Shown: in pieces, positions 59,561 through 64,000 of the stretch | Position numbering within the stretch: the stretch's first letter is position 1 | Layout of the letters: every line of letters begins with the position of its first letter | Assembly: GCF_001909055.1 (NCBI RefSeq) | Contig: NZ_LVWI01000059.1 | Coordinates: 124,001-188,000, forward strand | Direction of reading: 5' to 3' | DNA from: Paenibacillus helianthi | GTDB lineage: Bacteria > Bacillota > Bacilli > Paenibacillales > Paenibacillaceae | DNA length: 64,000 nucleotides | Notes under the pieces: model-generated | Database searches by the model: none | Told to the model about the DNA's origin: nothing | What the model saw: the letters and a program-made list of their open reading frames with translations, nothing else | Made by a program: the position numbers and the translations under genes

Positions 59561-59579
59561 AGTTACAGTTACTGTAACT
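59561..59579. promoter_or_regulatory. MerR-type palindrome
   Basis: AGTTACAGT T ACTGTAACT, 9-bp perfect arms, 18 bases upstream of the MerR start. It may also once have served the gene whose remnant lies to the right. Confidence 0.65.
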
Positions 59580-59691
59580 AAATATAGATCACAAAGATAA
59601 CGATAACATAAAAACCCTTTATGTAACCATATAAAAATAAACCCTTTACTTCCCGTAACAGCAACCAATTACACTGAAATAGAAAATATAA

Positions 59692-59997
59692 CAGGATAAT
59701 GAAAAAACACGGCTTGAATTCATTCTTGAAAGAGCAAACGGGAAGATACCTGTGATGGCTGCCGGTTCCATAATAACACCAGATGATGCCCTTAATGCTA
59801 TGGAATTAGGCTTGCCGCTAGTCGCCATTGGACATGCGTTAATTATGGATCCTAATTGGGTTGAGAAGGTCGCAAATGGACGTGAAGCCGAGGTGGATTC
59901 TGAATTGAACGTTTCGAAACTCGACCAGCTTAATATTCCGGAAAAACTTTGGAATGTATTTCAAGCCATGCCAGGTTGGTTTAATATCGCTAAATAA
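59692..59997 (+). pseudogene. 3' remnant of an Old Yellow Enzyme-type NADH:flavin oxidoreductase
   Basis: About 100 C-terminal residues of an OYE-family protein of about 370 aa. It shows GKIPVMAAGSIITPDDALNA, PLVAIGHALIMDPNWVEKVA (FMN phosphate-binding region) and the terminal LWNVFQAMPGWFNIAK. The frame is closed just upstream by TAA (59689-59691), and nothing coding for the barrel's N-terminal 70% is present. A 5' deletion has removed the promoter and most of the gene, joining it to the MerR upstream region. Confidence 0.85.
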
Positions 59998-60045
59998 ACA
60001 TTTTCAAATACCGTTGAATCGTTTATTGGTACTTTCAACGGACTT

Positions 60046-60090
60046 AAAGAACCCATCTCCACTTATCGTGGACAATGGGTTCTTTTTTTA
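60046..60090. terminator. Terminator after the OYE remnant
   Basis: AAAGAACCCAT / ATGGGTTCTTT stem, T-run on the + strand. A smaller hairpin (CCGTTGA / TCAACGG, about 60011-60041) precedes it. Confidence 0.85.
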
Positions 60091-60108
60091 TCGTATATAC
60101 CTTAGGGG

Positions 60109-61500
60109 TTAAATCACCTTATGCTGAACCCACTTATCCCCGAGAAAACGCCGGAGGAAAATGAAGCCGCGTATGCCCCACTCGCAGTTCATGGCCAGCC
60201 AAACCCCGATAATCCCCATATGCAGCACGATGCCGAGGATATAGCCGAGCACTACGCGGAACAGCCACATGGACAGCATGGACACGATGGATGTGAACTT
60301 GGAATCGCCAGCCGCCCGGAGCGCGGAAGGGGTAATGAAGCTGATCGACCACAGCGGGATCTGGGCAATCGAATTCATCAGAAAAACAATAAAGATATCC
60401 CGGACAATCTCCTGCGGCGGATGGAACAGCGACACCAGCGGGTGGAATAACGGGAAGATCAGCAGCGCCATCAAGGCAAAAGAGGCTGAGGACAGCCACA
60501 GAAACGACTTGACGAATTTACGCGCATCCCGGGTATTCCGGCTTCCCATGCATTGTCCAACGACAGTGATCAACGTCAGCGACAATGCATTGGCTGGAAT
60601 CTGCATGACCCCGGCGATCGAGGAAGTGATTGCATTGGTCGCAATGGCATAGGTGCCAAGACTGACAATAAAAATCTGCGTCAGAATCTTACCGCCATTG
60701 AAGAACATCTGCTCCGCCGCAAACGGCAGGCCGATGAACATAATTCTCCGGAGCATGGTCCAGTTGAGAACCAATAAGTCCCGGATCTTCACCCGGAGGC
60801 TGCTGTCGAGCCGGAACAGATAGATCAGCGAGCAGACCGCAGCCAGATACCGGGAGGTATTAATCGCGATGGTCATGCCGAACACACCCATATGCAGCCC
60901 GTTAATGAACACGAAGTTCAACAGCACGTAAGAAAAGTTCATAATCAGCGAGAGTACGAGGGACACACGGGTCCTCCCGATGCCGCGCAGCGCGCCGCAC
61001 ACCGCTTCCATCACAGCAATCCCCAGATAGGACAGGCTGCTGCCAATCAGATACGTGCGGGCGTTCGACATGACCTCCGGCGAAGCCGCACCGAACAGCA
61101 GATGCAGCAGAGGTCCATGGAACGCAATGCCAAATAAGCCGATGGCAAATGCCATCAGCGAAACAGAGGAGACCGCTCCGGCGGCGGCTTTGGAGACCAT
61201 TAGGTCGTTTCCGCTGCCTTTATATTGCGCAACAACAACGGTTCCGCCAGTGGATACCGCGATGAATACACTGATTAGAAAAATATTCAGCGAATCTATC
61301 ATATTCACCGCACTGATCGCCGCCACACCGGAAGAGCTGATCATCGCTGTATTCACGACGTTCAGCCCTACCACAAAGGCCTGATCTACCAATATAGGAA
61401 GAAATAACGATATGATTTGACGGTAGTCAATGGATTCTCCAGAAAAATACTTGTCGAGAAACAGGCGGCCCTGCTTCACATTCACCTTGGGCTCTAGCAT
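60109..61500 (-). CDS. MATE-family multidrug efflux protein
   Basis: 463 aa, 12 membrane helices in two similar halves (ISLFLPILVDQAFVVGLNVV; MFIGLPFAAEQMFFNGGKIL). It exports organic cations or other compounds in exchange for Na+ or H+. The family marks PILVDQ and GQCMGSRNTRDARKF are visible. The ribosome binding site is weak (AAGAAGTGAACTT). It stands alone between a convergent remnant and an upstream co-directional gene. Confidence 0.92.
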   Translation of the reverse strand: MLEPKVNVKQGRLFLDKYFSGESIDYRQIISLFLPILVDQAFVVGLNVVNTAMISSSGVAAISAVNMIDSLNIFLISVFIAVSTGGTVVVAQYKGSGNDLMVSKAAAGAVSSVSLMAFAIGLFGIAFHGPLLHLLFGAASPEVMSNARTYLIGSSLSYLGIAVMEAVCGALRGIGRTRVSLVLSLIMNFSYVLLNFVFINGLHMGVFGMTIAINTSRYLAAVCSLIYLFRLDSSLRVKIRDLLVLNWTMLRRIMFIGLPFAAEQMFFNGGKILTQIFIVSLGTYAIATNAITSSIAGVMQIPANALSLTLITVVGQCMGSRNTRDARKFVKSFLWLSSASFALMALLIFPLFHPLVSLFHPPQEIVRDIFIVFLMNSIAQIPLWSISFITPSALRAAGDSKFTSIVSMLSMWLFRVVLGYILGIVLHMGIIGVWLAMNCEWGIRGFIFLRRFLGDKWVQHKVI

Positions 61501-61588
61501 AAGTTCACTTCTTTATATTAGAATTAGGGCCTCGCTATTCTAACATATGAGCTGCATAAGTCAAGGCGGTCTGCCTATGTGACCGGCA

Positions 61589-63337
61589 TTACTCCCCGTG
61601 CATCGAAGGAGATAATGTAATCGAGAATGTCTTATCGAACGGGGTCACTGCGTTAACCAGCACCGCCTTGCAGTTATTCTGCAACTTGGCCTCCCGTACC
61701 CCGGTCGCCAGATGTTCTCTCCCGCCCCCCGTCAATTCAATCCAGTCCTCCCCGCAGGCATAACGGAGATTCCCGCCGCTCCAGAGATAGCAGTCCTCAT
61801 CTGCAGCCTGCAGATCTCCAGAGGTGAAGCTTCCTTCGCTCCCGAAAATGAAAGACACCTGTGTCATGACCTCCGCCGGCTCATCGCAGTGCAGCCGGAT
61901 AGTCCAGCCCTCGTCAGTCCGCTGCACCTCCGCCTGTACCCGGAATGTCTGTTCATGCGTAAGCGGTCGGCTCTGATGCGGGAGCAAATACCAAGGACTG
62001 ACCGGCGTTCGGGATGTTGGCGGAAGCAGTGCCTCCTCGACGGGGCCGTAATAGCCTTTCTTCTGTTCTCCCGCCAGGCGGTATCCTTCGGGCAGCTTGG
62101 TCATTTCCTGCATCGGCACATATCCCGGATAAAAGTACGATGCCACCTGAACGGCAAGCAGCCTCACGGCACCATGGCGCAGCGCAAAGAAAGACGGCGT
62201 CTCCGTAATCAGCGTCACACTGGTACTGCCATCCCTGTAACGGGCAACGGGTGCACCGAAATCAGTATGCAGCCGGCTGTGGTAGATTCGTCCCCCATGG
62301 CCGGCATCATCCATCTGCTCCAAATAACTATGGCGAAGGAAATCGCCGTTCAGCATTTCCTCATATTTCACAGGAAGGGGCGCCGCTGCCTGAAGCGGCT
62401 GCTGTAGCTCAGGCTCCAGCAGCATCCGCACGAGCGCGTTAACCGAGCAGACACCCGGATCTGCAAGCGAACGTCCAGCCCATTCAGCCATGCCCGCAAA
62501 TAACTCATCCTTATCGGAGCGGGCCAGAATCGCATAAGGTAAATAATAGGGAGACAGATCGTGAACACTCCCCAGGTCCTGCCGGCCGGAATAATCAGTA
62601 ACGACCTCGCCCGAAGGATGGACCAGGTACACCATCATGTGCAGATTCTGACGAACCGGGTCCAGCAGCTGCGGGCGATTCAGCAGACGGGCGGCATGAA
62701 TCAGCATAATGTCGCTGACTGCGCTGTAAATCCCATTGCTTCTCTCCGTCCATTCCCCGTCCGGTGTAATGTCCATCCCTTCCGCCAGCCAATGATCCGC
62801 CCGCTGAACGGCCTCTTCCAGTCCAAACAGCTCATGCAGATATCCAAGTGCTGCGCAGAGTACCCAGCGGTGATTCGGAGTATGGCATCCGCCCGTAATC
62901 ATGACAGGCACGGTCCGTTCAAGAAACAGCCGCATATTGTCCAGCACCGGCTGCAGCGGCTGCCATTCCTTGCGGGCCAGCAATTGGTACAGCTGAGCGT
63001 AACCGACAATGACAAAAGCCGTATCCGGCGGAGAATGAAAGTTCGTCCAGCCCGGAGATATAGAGCCGTCCTCATGCTGAAAGCGCAGCACGAACTCCGT
63101 GGCCAGCAGCAGCCGCGCCAGTAGCGCTTCATCCAGGTAGTACGCAGAATCGGGATTGACCAGAGCCGCTCCCCAGTAACACATGTCCGTCGGCGTGCCA
63201 GTCGTGTGATTGACCCAGGCAATACCCGTGCCCGGATCTATCGTCCCGCCATAATAGCGGCTCTGCGGATCGAGCACCTGCCGGGATAACCCTTCCTTCA
63301 CCGCTCTGTCATTACTCTCCACCAGTTGCTTATACAT
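61589..63337 (-). CDS. Unrecognised 582-aa protein, probable alpha/alpha-toroid carbohydrate-active enzyme
   Basis: Start at the ATG at 63337 with GGAGGG upstream; the frame extends 80 codons further but reads into the preceding gene. Residues about 1-360 are helical with repeated aromatic/His motifs (WVNHTTGTPTDMCYWGAALV, TPNHRWVLCAALGYLHELFG, SPYYLPYAILARSDKDELF), as in heparinase II/III and related lyases. Residues about 380-580 read as beta-sandwich. No signal peptide. Its architecture and length resemble the 585-aa protein at 2501-4258, but the visible motifs differ. It lies 52 bp after the unidentified gene at the window edge, so the two are probably co-transcribed. Function not assigned. 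Confidence 0.72.
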   Translation of the reverse strand: MYKQLVESNDRAVKEGLSRQVLDPQSRYYGGTIDPGTGIAWVNHTTGTPTDMCYWGAALVNPDSAYYLDEALLARLLLATEFVLRFQHEDGSISPGWTNFHSPPDTAFVIVGYAQLYQLLARKEWQPLQPVLDNMRLFLERTVPVMITGGCHTPNHRWVLCAALGYLHELFGLEEAVQRADHWLAEGMDITPDGEWTERSNGIYSAVSDIMLIHAARLLNRPQLLDPVRQNLHMMVYLVHPSGEVVTDYSGRQDLGSVHDLSPYYLPYAILARSDKDELFAGMAEWAGRSLADPGVCSVNALVRMLLEPELQQPLQAAAPLPVKYEEMLNGDFLRHSYLEQMDDAGHGGRIYHSRLHTDFGAPVARYRDGSTSVTLITETPSFFALRHGAVRLLAVQVASYFYPGYVPMQEMTKLPEGYRLAGEQKKGYYGPVEEALLPPTSRTPVSPWYLLPHQSRPLTHEQTFRVQAEVQRTDEGWTIRLHCDEPAEVMTQVSFIFGSEGSFTSGDLQAADEDCYLWSGGNLRYACGEDWIELTGGGREHLATGVREAKLQNNCKAVLVNAVTPFDKTFSITLSPSMHGE

Positions 63338-63389
63338 TGTAATTCCCTCCAATACGCATTCTGCTTCATGCCTGGGTAATGCCAGGTTC

Positions 63390-64000
63390 CTATATCCGTT
63401 CCAGCTCTCTCCCAATACGCTCAGGAATCTCGGCAAATAACTGACTCCAGGAAACGAACAGGTCCTCCCGGTCTGCATAGTCCCAGCTCTGGTAAAACAG
63501 AGAGGGAGTGAACCGGAAGGTTTGCAGGTAACGGCGGACCCGGCTGTCAATGTCTTCGTCCGCCGCCAGAACTCCACTATAGAAATCGCCGTAGATCAGG
63601 CCGTCTGCGCCTGCCTCCTCCTGCGTGCAGGACACAAATCCCGGCAGCAGCTCAAATAGTTCAGGAAGCGGAGAGAGCGCATGTTTGCCGGGCTGGACAT
63701 ACAGAGCAGCCCGCGTGCCGCTCAGATTAGTCCGTCCGCGCAGCAGCCCTTTCAGGTATTTACCGTGAAAGCTGACCTCGACATCCGCCACCTCTCCATT
63801 CCTGGCGATGTATACCCACACATGCTCCAGATCATACAGATGCTGAATATCATAATCGTAATAAATGGCGTATTCTACAACAGCCTCCACATCAGGGCGG
63901 TTTACAATCAGACGCCGCCGGAAGGAAGGAGAGTCCCCCTCCTGCCGCAGTACCGTTATACCGAAGCGAACAGGAAAGAACGGCTCGCACGGATCGAACA
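63390..64000 (-). CDS. Unrecognised protein, C-terminal 203 residues (cut by the window edge)
   Basis: The frame is open to the window edge. It begins FDPCEPFFPVRFGITVLRQE and continues VEYAIYYDYDIQHLYDLEHV, then EVADVEVSFHGKYLKGLL and an acidic, helical C-terminus. I do not recognise the family. A GTG at 63890 could give a 166-aa protein, but the conserved-looking sequence upstream argues that the gene starts outside the window. It precedes the 582-aa protein in the same operon. Confidence 0.65.
   Translation of the reverse strand, partial: FDPCEPFFPVRFGITVLRQEGDSPSFRRRLIVNRPDVEAVVEYAIYYDYDIQHLYDLEHVWVYIARNGEVADVEVSFHGKYLKGLLRGRTNLSGTRAALYVQPGKHALSPLPELFELLPGFVSCTQEEAGADGLIYGDFYSGVLAADEDIDSRVRRYLQTFRFTPSLFYQSWDYADREDLFVSWSQLFAEIPERIGRELERI

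Overview
The window looks like chromosomal DNA of an endospore-forming, moderately GC-rich Firmicute, most likely a Paenibacillus or close relative. The reasons are strong AGGAGG-type ribosome binding sites with frequent GTG/TTG starts, an alpha/beta-type small acid-soluble spore protein, a spore-coat transglutaminase, a giant collagen-like protein, and several carbohydrate loci built from CUT1 ABC importers, YesM/YesN two-component pairs and secreted multidomain glycoside hydrolases. I see no rRNA or tRNA gene, CRISPR array, phage block or intact insertion sequence.

Layout. 1-2.4 kb: the 3' end of hflX, then a divergent SDR dehydrogenase/LysR pair. 2.5-24.3 kb: a glycan locus read mostly leftward. 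It holds an importer operon (two permeases, a lipoprotein binding protein and a 1173-aa secreted enzyme with a rhamnogalacturonan-lyase-like N-terminal module) and a second operon (GH3, GH105 and an unrecognised large protein). Both operons are preceded by the same 71-bp promoter-like element. A membrane-anchored binding protein sits divergent from a YesM/YesN system, and a collagen-like surface protein gene lies between. I infer a rhamnogalacturonan/pectin side-chain utilisation locus. 24.4-25.5 kb: spore genes (SASP, tgl). 25.6-35.1 kb: a PucR-family regulator (AdeR-like), an AT-richer antimicrobial-peptide-type ABC/two-component module, alanine dehydrogenase and an M20 amidohydrolase. 35.5-43.3 kb: a mutarotase-like gene, then a surface-polysaccharide cluster (three GT2 glycosyltransferases, a pyruvyltransferase-like protein and a flippase).

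43.4-49.0 kb: a frameshifted threonine-aldolase-like gene, udk, and a 1173-aa secreted GH43 protein. 49.3-50.3 kb: an autoregulated MarR gene with no normal start codon plus an NTF2-like protein. 50.5-57.4 kb: a complete LacI-controlled disaccharide locus (two operators, ABC importer, regulator, BadF-type sugar kinase, GH4 phospho-glycosidase). The sugar appears to enter unphosphorylated, be phosphorylated by the kinase, and be split by the NAD/metal-dependent GH4 enzyme. 57.5-64 kb: a MarR/GNAT pair, a MaoC hydratase, a MerR regulator, the 3' remnant of an Old Yellow Enzyme gene, a MATE pump and two unrecognised proteins, the last running off the edge.

The least-explained features are non-coding: a foldback element present twice whose inner hairpin keeps its pairing while its bases change, a leader present twice whose 3' end supplies the Shine-Dalgarno of the next gene, the shared 71-bp promoter-like element, and several arrays of tandem hairpins or duplicated gene ends.
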